In this document: piece by piece, positions 1 through 6,670 of the stretch
Layout of the letters: each line of letters starts with the position of its first letter
Position numbering within the stretch: the stretch's first letter is position 1
Origin: Erythrobacter sp.
GTDB taxonomy: Bacteria > Pseudomonadota > Alphaproteobacteria > Sphingomonadales > Sphingomonadaceae
Assembly: GCA_013214365.1 (NCBI GenBank)
Contig: JABSPI010000231.1
Location: forward strand, 1-9,461
Length of the DNA: 9,461 nucleotides
Direction of reading: 5' to 3'
Notes under the pieces: model-generated
Told to the model about the DNA's origin: nothing
What the model saw: only the letters and a program-made list of their open reading frames with translations
Databases searched by the model: none
Program-made: the position numbers and the translations under genes

Positions 1-588
1 AAGGTCAGCGTGCGCGCCCACAACATCCATTCCGACAAGGTCAAGATCAACGATCTGCGCGGCAACCCGATCGAGGTCGCTTGCAATGTGGTCTGGCGCG
101 TCGATGACACCGCGCAGGCCGTGTTTGATGTCGATGATTACAAGGAATTTGTGAACATCCAGATCGAGGCTGGCCTGCGCACTGTGGGCGCGCGCCACCC
201 TTATGACGATATGTCGGACGAGGATGAAACCACGCTGCGCGGCAGCGCCGATGTGGTCAATGCCGAGCTGATCGACGAGCTCAATGACCGGCTCAAAGTA
301 TCGGGTATTCTGGTCGATGAAGCGGGGCTCACCCACCTTGCCTATGCCCCCGAAATCGCGGGCGCGATGCTGCGCCGCCAGCAAGCCGATGCGGTGATCG
401 CGGCGCGCAAAAAGGTCGTGATCGGTGCGGTCAGCATGGTCGAGGATGCGCTCGACAAGCTCAAGTCGGATGACATCATCGAGCTCGATGATGAACGCAA
501 GGCGGCGATGGTGTCCAATCTGATGGTGGTGCTGTGCGGCGACCGCGAGGCGCAACCCGTGGTCAATGCCGGCACGCTCTACCAATAA
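1..588 (+). CDS. SPFH/band 7 domain protein, C-terminal part (5' end outside window)
   Basis: The reading frame is open from base 1 to a TAA at 586-588, giving 195 residues with no start of its own. A GTG at 10 is in frame but lies inside the domain, so the gene begins upstream of the window. The visible part has the second half of an SPFH (stomatin/prohibitin/flotillin/HflK-C) domain: beta-strands around a '[14 protein letters not shown]' segment, a helix with '[18 protein letters not shown]', and a long C-terminal helix ('[23 protein letters not shown]' region, roughly visible residues 117-145) typical of the assembly helix. The end 'NAGTLYQ' is a usual tail for this bacterial subgroup. Family members form ring or cage oligomers at the inner membrane through an N-terminal membrane segment, which would lie in the missing part. 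The next gene starts 24 nt downstream on the same strand, so co-transcription is likely. The client or partner is unknown. Confidence 0.85.
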   Translation, partial: KVSVRAHNIHSDKVKINDLRGNPIEVACNVVWRVDDTAQAVFDVDDYKEFVNIQIEAGLRTVGARHPYDDMSDEDETTLRGSADVVNAELIDELNDRLKVSGILVDEAGLTHLAYAPEIAGAMLRRQQADAVIAARKKVVIGAVSMVEDALDKLKSDDIIELDDERKAAMVSNLMVVLCGDREAQPVVNAGTLYQ

Positions 589-612
589 TCCGCCATCCAG
601 CAGGAGGCAGCC

Positions 613-828
613 ATGGCTGCACCCAAATCCAAGCCGCCTTCGAAAAAGGCCTATGCCTTGCGGCTCGATCCGGCGGTTCACGCCGCGATCGAGCGGCTCG
701 CGGCGGCTGAATTGCGTTCCGCCAATGCCGAGATCGAAGTGTTGTTGCGCGAAGCTTTGGCCGCGCGCGGGATCCGCGTCGAGCGCTCCCCCACCCCGCG
801 CCGCGGGCGCCCTCCCAAGGAGAGTTAA
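613..828 (+). CDS. Small ribbon-helix-helix (Arc/HicB-type) DNA-binding protein with AT-hook-like tail
   Basis: This 71-residue protein starts at an ATG preceded by a perfect AGGAGG at 602-607 (5-nt spacing), which fixes the start. Residues 13-19 (AYALRLD) form the expected DNA-contacting beta-strand. Residues 20-36 and 38-52 form the two helices of an Arc-like RHH fold; RHH proteins act as dimers that insert a two-stranded sheet into the major groove. The basic tail at 63-69 (RRGRPPK) contains the GRP core of an AT-hook, a minor-groove motif. Many such proteins are antitoxins, but no toxin gene is adjacent: the left neighbour is SPFH and the right one is a hydrolase starting 1 nt after this stop. 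A local regulator of the SPFH operon, or a DNA-binding partner of the SPFH protein, are inferences. The RHH fold is fairly sure; the function is not known. Confidence 0.85.
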   Translation: MAAPKSKPPSKKAYALRLDPAVHAAIERLAAAELRSANAEIEVLLREALAARGIRVERSPTPRRGRPPKES

Positions 829-829
829 A

Positions 830-1837
830 ATGAGGACAGCAACAGCCATTATTGCAGGCGTGATCTCCACCATGGCTCATGTCCCGACCGCGCATGCCGG
901 CCCCGCTTCTGCTACTGGCGCTTCTGCTATTGGCGCCAGCCAGCCGCGCGCCATCACCGCCCCGGGGCCCGAGGGGGATCTGGCCGGAACTTTAATCCCG
1001 GCCGCCGAGGATCAGCCGATTGTCCTGATCATTCCCGGCTCAGGGCCGACCGACCGCGATGGCAACAATCCGCTTGGCGTCACGGCGGCGAGCTATCGCC
1101 TGCTCGCCGAAGGCTTGGCGCAGCGCGGGATCGGGACGCTGCGCATTGATAAGCGCGGCATGTTTGGCAGCGCGGCGGCCGTGGCCGATGCCAATGACGT
1201 CACGATTGCCGATTACGCCGCCGATATTGCGACATGGATCGCCGCGGTCCGGGCCGAGACGGGCGCCGCGTGTCTGTGGCTGTTTGGCCATAGCGAAGGG
1301 GGGCTTGTCGCGCTCGAAGCGGCTCAAGCGACAAAGGGCGTGTGCGGTGTCATTCTGGCAGCGTCACCCGGCCGGCCAGCCGGGACGATCTTGCGAGAGC
1401 AGCTTGCCGCCAACCCCGCCAATGCCGCGCTGCTCGATCAGGCCATATCGGCGATTGACGCTTTGGAGGCGGGCGAACGCGTCGCAGTGGACGGCATGCA
1501 CCCTGCGCTCCAATCGCTTTTCAACCCGGCGGTGCAGGGTTTCCTGATCGATATTTTCGCGCGCGATCCCGCCGCTATGATCGCGAATATCGAACCGCCG
1601 GTTTTGATCATTGCAGGCGGCAAGGACCTCCAGACGCCGATCGCCGATGCGGGCGCGCTGGCGCAGGGGCAAGCCCAAGCGGATATGGTCGTCATCGAGG
1701 ATATGAACCATATCTTGAAACGGGTGGAACAAGATGACCGCGCCGCCAATTTGGCGACCTATGCCGACAGCTCTTTGCCGATCCATCCCGATTTGATCGA
1801 TGCCTTGGCGCGCTATCTGGGCCAGGACCGCAATTAA
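830..1837 (+). CDS. Secreted alpha/beta hydrolase (serine hydrolase, S33-like)
   Basis: I chose the ATG at 830, which follows an AAGGAGAG ribosome site (818-824) and lies 1 nt after the RHH stop. An in-frame upstream extension would overlap that whole gene. The product has 335 residues. Residues 1-23 form a Sec signal peptide with a probable cut after 'AHA', so the enzyme should act in the periplasm. The fold markers are in order: an oxyanion strand 'IIPGSGPTDRDG' (about 66-77), the nucleophile elbow GHSEGG with Ser155, the acid Asp266 in 'GGKDLQTP', and His294 in 'DMNH'. The catalytic triad Ser-Asp-His is therefore complete. The substrate (ester, peptide or lactone) cannot be told. A near-perfect 15-bp duplication just after the signal peptide encodes ASATG/ASAIG. 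The gene is the third of the SPFH-RHH operon, and its stop overlaps the convergent hydratase gene. Confidence 0.88.
   Translation: MRTATAIIAGVISTMAHVPTAHAGPASATGASAIGASQPRAITAPGPEGDLAGTLIPAAEDQPIVLIIPGSGPTDRDGNNPLGVTAASYRLLAEGLAQRGIGTLRIDKRGMFGSAAAVADANDVTIADYAADIATWIAAVRAETGAACLWLFGHSEGGLVALEAAQATKGVCGVILAASPGRPAGTILREQLAANPANAALLDQAISAIDALEAGERVAVDGMHPALQSLFNPAVQGFLIDIFARDPAAMIANIEPPVLIIAGGKDLQTPIADAGALAQGQAQADMVVIEDMNHILKRVEQDDRAANLATYADSSLPIHPDLIDALARYLGQDRN
905..934 (+). repeat. 15-bp tandem duplication inside hydrolase gene
   Basis: Two copies of GCTTCTGCTAYTGGC (905-919 and 920-934) differ at one base. They are in frame and encode ASATG and ASAIG directly after the predicted signal-peptide cleavage site, in a linker before the hydrolase fold. 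Confidence 0.8.
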
Positions 1838-2685
1838 ATCTGGGCGCTTGCTTTGGTCACTTGGCGGCCATCATCGGCAAAGGCGCCCAATTCAAACCCG
1901 TCCCCGGCCTGCCGCATCACCAGATGCAGCGTCTCATCCGCAATGGCGGGCGACACCCCGCGAAAGGCGAAACGGCGCAGCCGGTTGTCGCCCAGATGGT
2001 CCGCGGCCAATTGCAACAACAGGCTGGCGATCAGCGGGCCGTGCACAACCAGCCCGCGATAACGTTCCACCTCGCGCGCATAGGGCGCGTCATAATGGAT
2101 CCGGTGGGTGTTGAAAGTCAGCGCGGAAAAGCGGAACAGCAAGCGCGGATCAGGGCGTATGGCGCGGTGGACATCCCATGCCCCGCTGGCGAATGCCGGA
2201 TCGCCGGTTTCCGGGGGGCTGAGCGGGGCCTGGCTGCCGGCGGCCTCGCGGTAGACGATCGTTTGCACCTCGCGCACGCTGAGCGTGCCATTGGCGCGGG
2301 TTTCATGGGCGATATCGACAAAGGCCAGCTTGCCCGACCCGCCTTGCTTTTCGCTGATCGAGGCGATTGTGCTGACCCGTTCGATCACCGCGCCCACGGC
2401 GATGGGGGCGTGAAATTCGATATCGCTGGAGGCCCACATCCGGCGCGGCATATCAAACGGGGGCAGGAAGCTGTCCTCGCTATCCTCGCGGGCGGGGTGG
2501 CCATCGGCGCCCAGCGCGCTGCTCGATGCTTGCGGGGTGCACAGGCACAAATGGATCCCCTGAGGCATGAGCGCAGGGCTGGGCATAGGCCGGTCAAAGC
2601 TCGCCAGCCAGCGCGCCGCGAGGCTTTCATCCAAACGGTCGCTGGCGCGCTGCTCGCGCCCTATCCATGCCTCGAACCCGCTCAT
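1834..2685 (-). CDS. MaoC/HTD2-type double-hotdog hydratase, mesaconyl-C4-CoA (3-methylfumaryl-CoA) hydratase-like
   Basis: This 283-residue protein has the two-domain layout of the FAS1-like dehydratase/HTD2 family. The N-terminal hotdog carries 'LGADGHP' (58-64), 'FLPPFDMPRRMW' (73-84) and 'EFHAPIAVG' (90-98). The C-terminal hotdog carries 'FSALTFNTHRIHYD' (186-199), the family's active-site region, and 'GLVVHGPL' (211-218). From memory, this pattern matches the family that includes Meh (EC 4.2.1.153) of the 3-hydroxypropionate bicycle, which hydrates mesaconyl-C4-CoA to citramalyl-CoA. Other members hydrate or dehydrate other enoyl-CoAs, so the substrate is not certain. The start ATG directly follows the thiolase TAG stop (zero gap), so translation is probably coupled. 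This is the last gene of the minus-strand CoA cluster. Its stop TAA (1836-1834) overlaps the stop of the convergent hydrolase gene within one TTAA. Confidence 0.85.
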   Translation of the reverse strand: MSGFEAWIGREQRASDRLDESLAARWLASFDRPMPSPALMPQGIHLCLCTPQASSSALGADGHPAREDSEDSFLPPFDMPRRMWASSDIEFHAPIAVGAVIERVSTIASISEKQGGSGKLAFVDIAHETRANGTLSVREVQTIVYREAAGSQAPLSPPETGDPAFASGAWDVHRAIRPDPRLLFRFSALTFNTHRIHYDAPYAREVERYRGLVVHGPLIASLLLQLAADHLGDNRLRRFAFRGVSPAIADETLHLVMRQAGDGFELGAFADDGRQVTKASAQI

Positions 2686-3912
2686 CTAGGCGGCCCGCTC
2701 GAACAGGGCGGCGATGCCTTGCCCGCCGCCAATACACATGGTCTCCAGCCCGAACCTTGCCCCGCGCCGGTGCATTTCGGCGGCCATATCGGCCAAAATC
2801 CGCCCCCCGGTCGCGCCAATCGGATGGCCCAGCGAAATGCCCGATCCATTGACGTTGAGGATATCGCGGCGGCTATCATCCGCGCTCCACCCCCAGCCTT
2901 TGAGCACAGCCAGCACTTGCGGTGCGAAAGCCTCGTTCAATTCGACCAGATCGATATCGTCCCAATCATATCCGCGCCGCGCAAACAGGCGTTCGACCGC
3001 TGGCACCGGACCGATCCCCATGCGCGCCGGATCGCATCCGGCCGCGGCCCATCCCCCAAACCACAGCGACGGCTCCAGCCCCAATTGCTCCAGCTTGTCC
3101 TCGGCCACCACCAAACACGCGGCGGCGGCATCGTTTTGCTGGCTGGCATTGCCGGCGGTGACGATCGCATCGGGGTCGCGCTTGCCATCGATCGGGCGCA
3201 ATTTGCCCAGCGTCTCGACCGAGGCATCGGCGCGAAACCCTTCATCGCGCGCAAACCGCACCGGATCGCCGCGCCGCTGCGGCACATCGACCGGCACGAG
3301 GTGATCATCAAACTTGCCCGCATCCCACGCCGCGGCCGCGTTTTGGTGCGAGCGCACCGCATAGGCGTCGGCCTCTTCGCGGGTGATGGAATAATCCTTA
3401 GCCAGGTTTTCGGCGGTTTCGATCATGCCGGTGATGATGCCAAACCGTTCGATCGGCTGGCTCATCAAGCGCCCGCGCGAAAGCCGGTCGTGCAAGGTGA
3501 TATCGCCCATCCGCGCGCCGCCGCGCCCTTGAATAGTGTAATGTTCGACATTCGACATGCTTTCGCATCCGCCCGCCACAACCACATCGGCCATGCCGGT
3601 TTCGACCATCATCGCCGCATTCGCCACCGCTTGCAGCCCCGACCCACAGCGCCGGTCCAATTGATAGCCCGGCACTTCCAAAGGCAGGCCCGCCGCTAGC
3701 CATGACCAATGCCCGATTGCCGGCGCCTCGCCATTGCCATAGCCCTGGCTGAACACGACATCATCGACCCGTTCAGGATCAATCCCGGAGCGTTCGACCA
3801 AGGCTTTGAGGATCACCGCCCCCAATTGGCCGGCATTCATGCTCGACAATCCGCCCAGGAATTTGCCCACGGGCGTGCGGAGCGGGGAAACGATTGCGGC
3901 GCGTCTGGTCAT
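2686..3912 (-). CDS. Thiolase (acetyl-CoA C-acyltransferase / acetyltransferase)
   Basis: The protein has 408 residues, close to the usual length of about 390-410. It catalyses reversible thiolytic cleavage of a 3-ketoacyl-CoA (or acetoacetyl-CoA) with CoA in the cytoplasm. All catalytic landmarks are visible: nucleophile Cys89 in 'RRCGSG', 'NEAF' in the 'LVELNEAFAPQ' stretch, His363 in 'GISLGHPIGATG', and the proton-relay Cys393 in 'MCIGGGQG'. The ATG at 3912 is preceded by AAGGA at good spacing, and that ribosome site overlaps the TAA stop of the upstream CoA-transferase (11-nt gap). The two genes therefore belong to one operon. The chain-length preference cannot be read from the sequence. 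In this context it probably performs the cleavage step of a beta-oxidation-like route for the substrate handled by the neighbouring CoA-transferase and hydratase. Confidence 0.92.
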   Translation of the reverse strand: MTRRAAIVSPLRTPVGKFLGGLSSMNAGQLGAVILKALVERSGIDPERVDDVVFSQGYGNGEAPAIGHWSWLAAGLPLEVPGYQLDRRCGSGLQAVANAAMMVETGMADVVVAGGCESMSNVEHYTIQGRGGARMGDITLHDRLSRGRLMSQPIERFGIITGMIETAENLAKDYSITREEADAYAVRSHQNAAAAWDAGKFDDHLVPVDVPQRRGDPVRFARDEGFRADASVETLGKLRPIDGKRDPDAIVTAGNASQQNDAAAACLVVAEDKLEQLGLEPSLWFGGWAAAGCDPARMGIGPVPAVERLFARRGYDWDDIDLVELNEAFAPQVLAVLKGWGWSADDSRRDILNVNGSGISLGHPIGATGGRILADMAAEMHRRGARFGLETMCIGGGQGIAALFERAA

Positions 3913-3923
3913 GGAGAATGTCC

Positions 3924-5165
3924 TTATCGGTTGGCGTCTGAAAGCGCGACAGTGCCGGCATCGACCAATTGGCCGATGGCCCCGCTGGCAAGGCCCAGGC
4001 GTTCGGCCAGAACCTGTTCGGAATGCTGGCCGAGATAGGGCGCGGGGGCCGGATCGCCGGCCTCATGCTCGGGCAGATTGGCAAACGAGCGGGTGGCGGG
4101 ATATTCGAACCCGGAAGGGTTGGCCGGCGATGGACCGAACAAGGGATTGTTGGTCACCAAAGCGGGGTCTTGCGCGGCTTCGTGCGCGGTGCGGTATTTC
4201 TCGAAAGTGCAGGTTTGCGCGGTCATGCGCGCCTCGAGCGCGGCAAAATCATGGCCATCGGCCTCTTTTTGGAAAATGTCGAACAGGGCATGGCGATGTT
4301 CAAACCGGGGGCGATCGCCATCGGCAAAGCGCACGCCCACTTGCGCCTCGAGCGCGGCGATCGGCGCTGCGACATCAAATGCTGTGACCAATCCTGCCCA
4401 TTGTTTGGCGGTGAGCGCGGCGACCATGAAGCGCACCCCATCGCGCGAGCGGAAATCGCGCCCGAACGCGCCCCAGATCGCATTGCCCAGCCGTTCGCGG
4501 TCGCTGCCGCGATAGAGCATTTCGGCCATCGTCCCCGAATTGGCGAGCGTGCCAATCGCAACATCGCCCAAGGGCACGCGCACCTCGCTGCCCTGGCCGG
4601 TGGCATCGCGGTGATGCAAAGCGGCGAGCAGCGCAAAGGCGGTGTAGGCGCCGGTGATGAAATCCCAAGCGGGCAAGACCTGATTGACCGGCGGGGCGGT
4701 GGCCATGTCCCAGTCATCGGGCCCGGTCATCAAGGGATATCCGGCCGCGGCATTGACGGTGAAATCCATCGCCTGGCGGCCATCGTGCCAGCCCATGATC
4801 CGCACCGATGTCATATCGGGCGCATCGCCCGGTTGCGCCGCTTTCATCGCGGCGTGGCTCATAAAGCTTTTTTCGGGCAGATTGGTGATGCAATTGCCCG
4901 TGGTCGCCGCCAGCGCAACCGCCAATTCGCGCCCCTCGCCGCTGCGCAGGTCGAGCGCGACCGATTTCTTCGCCCGGTTGAGATTTTCCCATGAGAGCGA
5001 GCGCCCCTGCTTGGTCAGCAGATAGCGATCATAATCGAGCCCGCCCGCCTTGTGGTCGACCCGGATCACCTCGGCGCCCATTTGCGCGCAATACAGACCC
5101 GCCGTGGGCGAGGCGACAAAGCTGGAGACCTCGATGATCGAGAGATTGGATAAAAGCTGGTACAT
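3924..5165 (-). CDS. mct: Class III (CaiB/BaiF) CoA-transferase, 2-methylfumaryl-CoA isomerase (mesaconyl-CoA C1-C4 transferase)-like
   Basis: The 413-residue protein opens with the class III transferase start 'LSIIEVSSFVASPTAGLYCAQMGAEVIRVD' region (residues 8-37). It has the catalytic Asp168 in 'LPAWDFITG', followed by 'HHRDATGQG' (184-192). Several stretches depart from ordinary CaiB proteins and instead resemble Chloroflexus Mct as I remember it: 'GGLDYDR' (41-47), 'DFTVNAAAGYPLMTGP' (134-149), 'PPVNQVLPAWD' (158-168) and 'WGAFGRDF'. Mct (EC 5.4.1.3) moves CoA within mesaconyl-CoA from C1 to C4 through an enzyme-aspartyl anhydride. The assignment fits the Meh-like hydratase two genes downstream. 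It could also act on a related branched C5 or other dicarboxylate, or transfer CoA between molecules. The start is supported by AGGAAA 4 nt upstream. The first half of the 222-bp upstream spacer consists of tandem repeats. Confidence 0.78.
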   Translation of the reverse strand: MYQLLSNLSIIEVSSFVASPTAGLYCAQMGAEVIRVDHKAGGLDYDRYLLTKQGRSLSWENLNRAKKSVALDLRSGEGRELAVALAATTGNCITNLPEKSFMSHAAMKAAQPGDAPDMTSVRIMGWHDGRQAMDFTVNAAAGYPLMTGPDDWDMATAPPVNQVLPAWDFITGAYTAFALLAALHHRDATGQGSEVRVPLGDVAIGTLANSGTMAEMLYRGSDRERLGNAIWGAFGRDFRSRDGVRFMVAALTAKQWAGLVTAFDVAAPIAALEAQVGVRFADGDRPRFEHRHALFDIFQKEADGHDFAALEARMTAQTCTFEKYRTAHEAAQDPALVTNNPLFGPSPANPSGFEYPATRSFANLPEHEAGDPAPAPYLGQHSEQVLAERLGLASGAIGQLVDAGTVALSDANR

Positions 5166-5208
5166 CTGGTTTCCTGTTGGCGGGCCCTGAAATGGCGAAA
5201 TGATCAGT

Positions 5209-5236
5209 GGGGTAAAGCGCGCGCGGGGTAAAGCGC
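5209..5236. repeat. 16-bp tandem repeat in CoA-transferase upstream spacer
   Basis: GGGGTAAAGCGC occurs at 5209-5220 and again at 5225-5236, giving a period of 16 bp (GGGGTAAAGCGCGCGC). The copies are identical over the 12 shared bases. They lie 44-71 nt upstream of the CoA-transferase start, within its probable leader or promoter region. Confidence 0.8.
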
Positions 5237-5239
5237 ATA

Positions 5240-5287
5240 AAGGGCCCGATCATTGGCTCAATCACTGGCCTGATTACTGGCCTGATA
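5240..5287. repeat. Degenerate 12-bp tandem repeat (about four units)
   Basis: Read on the minus strand, four 12-bp units run from 5287 to 5240: TATCAGGCCAGT, AATCAGGCCAGT, GATTGAGCCAAT, GATCGGGCCCTT. The first two differ at one base and the other two are diverged. Two GGGCCC sites (5182-5187 and 5242-5247) bracket the stretch between this array and the CoA-transferase start. A weak promoter-like pair on the minus strand (TTGAGC at 5261-5256, TATGCG at 5239-5234, 16-nt spacer) falls across the array's edge, but I do not claim it. Confidence 0.7.
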
Positions 5288-5307
5288 ACAGAGCCGTTAA
5301 GCCCTCC

Positions 5308-5340
5308 ACGCTGGACCTTTGCTGGACCTTTGCTGGACCT
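5308..5340. repeat. 11-bp tandem repeat, three units
   Basis: On the minus strand, AGGTCCAGCAA is present twice and followed by AGGTCCAGCGT (5340-5330, 5329-5319, 5318-5308). The period is about one helical turn. The array lies 48-80 nt after the acyl-CoA dehydrogenase stop. No stem-loop followed by a T-run was seen here, so it is not a typical intrinsic terminator. Confidence 0.8.
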
Positions 5341-5387
5341 GAGCTGGGCCCGTGCTGAACCCGCGCCGGCCTGCGCAAATGGTGGGT

Positions 5388-6605
5388 TTATCCGTGCGCC
5401 TGTTCCCATTCGCGCAGCATATGTTTGGCGATTTGGAGCTGCAAAATCTGCGTCGTGCCTTCGTAAATGCGGTAGATGCGCGCATCGCGGTAAAAGCGTT
5501 CGGCATCATATTCGGCAAGATAGCCCGCCCCGCCATAGACCTGCACCACGCGGTCGACCACGCGGCCGCACATTTCGGAGGCGAAGACTTTGAACGCGGC
5601 GGCTTTGACGAGGATATTCTCCCCCCGATCGGCCCGCGCGGTGACATCGGCCATCATACATTGCGCGGCGTAAATCTCGGTCTCGCTATCGGCGAGCATT
5701 TGCTGGATCAGCTGGAAATTGGCGATCGGTTCGCCGAATGCCTTGCGTTCATTGGCGTAACGCATGGCCGAATCGAGCGCGCGGCGGGCATAGCCGGTCG
5801 CCGCCGCCCCCACCGAAATCCGCCCATTATCGAGGCTCTGCATAGCAAAGCGGAAGCCCTTGCCGGTTTCCCCGCCGAGCAGGGCATCGCCGGGCACTTT
5901 CACATCGTCGAGCATGATGTCGGAGATATGGCTGCCGGCCTGACCCATTTTGTGGTCGGGCGATCCGGTCGACACGCCGGGCGAATCCATCGGCACCAGA
6001 AACGCGCTGACATGGGCGTTTTTGGGCAGATTGTCTTTCTCGGTGCGCGCCATGATCAAGGCGACATCGGCATGGGGGGCGTTGGTGATATAGCGTTTGG
6101 TGCCATTGAGCACCCAGCCATTGCCGTCCGGATCGGCTTTGGCAAAGGTTTGCAAACCGGCGCTGTCGCTGCCTGAACCCGGTTCGGTCAGGCCAAAACA
6201 GGCGATCTTGCCGGCGGCCAGTTTGGGATACCATTCGTCGCGCTGGGCTTGATTGGCGCCGTTTTTGAGCGCGCTGGCAAACATTCCGACATTGATCGAG
6301 AAGATCGAGCGGAAGGCCGGCGCAGCATAGCTCATAATGTTCACCACCCGCGCATATTGGGTCATGTTGAGCCCAGCGCCGCCATATTCCTCGGGCACGC
6401 TCAGCCCGAACAGGCCCATTTCGCGCATCTCATCGACGATTTCGGGCGGGATTTTGTCATGGGCGATCACATCGGGTTCGGCCGGGATCAAACGTTCGCG
6501 CACATAGCGGGTGAGTTGTTCGGCGAATTGTTCGAACACGTCGGCATCCATGCCCGTATTGACGATCGGGTCCCCGTTAAGCGGATGGGTGGGCTCGGTA
6601 TTCAT
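5388..6605 (-). CDS. Acyl-CoA dehydrogenase (FAD)
   Basis: This 405-residue protein (family usual length about 380-400) inserts an alpha,beta double bond into an acyl-CoA in the cytoplasm, passing electrons to electron-transfer flavoprotein. Seen in order: an N-terminal helical domain with 'GLSVPEEYGGAGL' (67-79), the FAD/substrate signature 'FGLTEPGSGSDSAG' (137-150), 'LNGTKRYITNAP' in the beta domain, and a C-terminal helical domain with 'QVYGGAGYLAEY' and 'RIYEGTTQILQ', where Glu382 occupies the catalytic-base position of short/medium-chain enzymes. The ATG at 6605 has only a weak ribosome site (GAAAG). Met19 is a possible alternative start, since the first 18 residues are not conserved-looking. 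It lies 65 nt after the second lipoprotein gene and 222 nt before the CoA-transferase. It is probably in the same pathway, but co-transcription across the repeat spacer is unproven. The substrate is unknown. Confidence 0.93.
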   Translation of the reverse strand: MNTEPTHPLNGDPIVNTGMDADVFEQFAEQLTRYVRERLIPAEPDVIAHDKIPPEIVDEMREMGLFGLSVPEEYGGAGLNMTQYARVVNIMSYAAPAFRSIFSINVGMFASALKNGANQAQRDEWYPKLAAGKIACFGLTEPGSGSDSAGLQTFAKADPDGNGWVLNGTKRYITNAPHADVALIMARTEKDNLPKNAHVSAFLVPMDSPGVSTGSPDHKMGQAGSHISDIMLDDVKVPGDALLGGETGKGFRFAMQSLDNGRISVGAAATGYARRALDSAMRYANERKAFGEPIANFQLIQQMLADSETEIYAAQCMMADVTARADRGENILVKAAAFKVFASEMCGRVVDRVVQVYGGAGYLAEYDAERFYRDARIYRIYEGTTQILQLQIAKHMLREWEQAHG

Positions 6606-6670
6606 GTGATCTGGCTTTCATTTGGGCCGCGCAGGCCGGCTGAGATTGGGCAGGGTTTTCAGGCACACAT

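Noticed and set aside
613..828. RHH protein as antitoxin of a toxin-antitoxin pair
   Set aside because: Neither neighbour is a toxin family; they are an SPFH protein and a secreted hydrolase with a full catalytic triad.
566..829. Upstream extension of the alpha/beta hydrolase frame by 88 codons
   Set aside because: It would overlap the whole RHH gene. The ATG at 830 has a good ribosome site and opens with a proper signal peptide.
1861..3699. Long plus-strand open frame (about 612 codons) opposite the hydratase and thiolase genes
   Set aside because: It is antisense to two full-length conserved enzymes with intact catalytic motifs. It has no recognisable domain, and long antisense frames are common in GC-rich DNA.
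3969..4994. Plus-strand open frame (about 341 codons) opposite the CoA-transferase
   Set aside because: It is a shadow of the minus-strand gene; no domain, signal or ribosome site was seen.
5209..5340. Possible CRISPR-like array in the spacer
   Set aside because: The repeat units are 11-16 bp, of three different kinds, and directly abutting with no unique spacers. No cas gene is near.
6606..6670. GGCC-GCGCA-GGCC hairpin between the second lipoprotein and acyl-CoA dehydrogenase as a terminator
   Set aside because: The stem is only 4 bp and no T-run follows on the minus strand.
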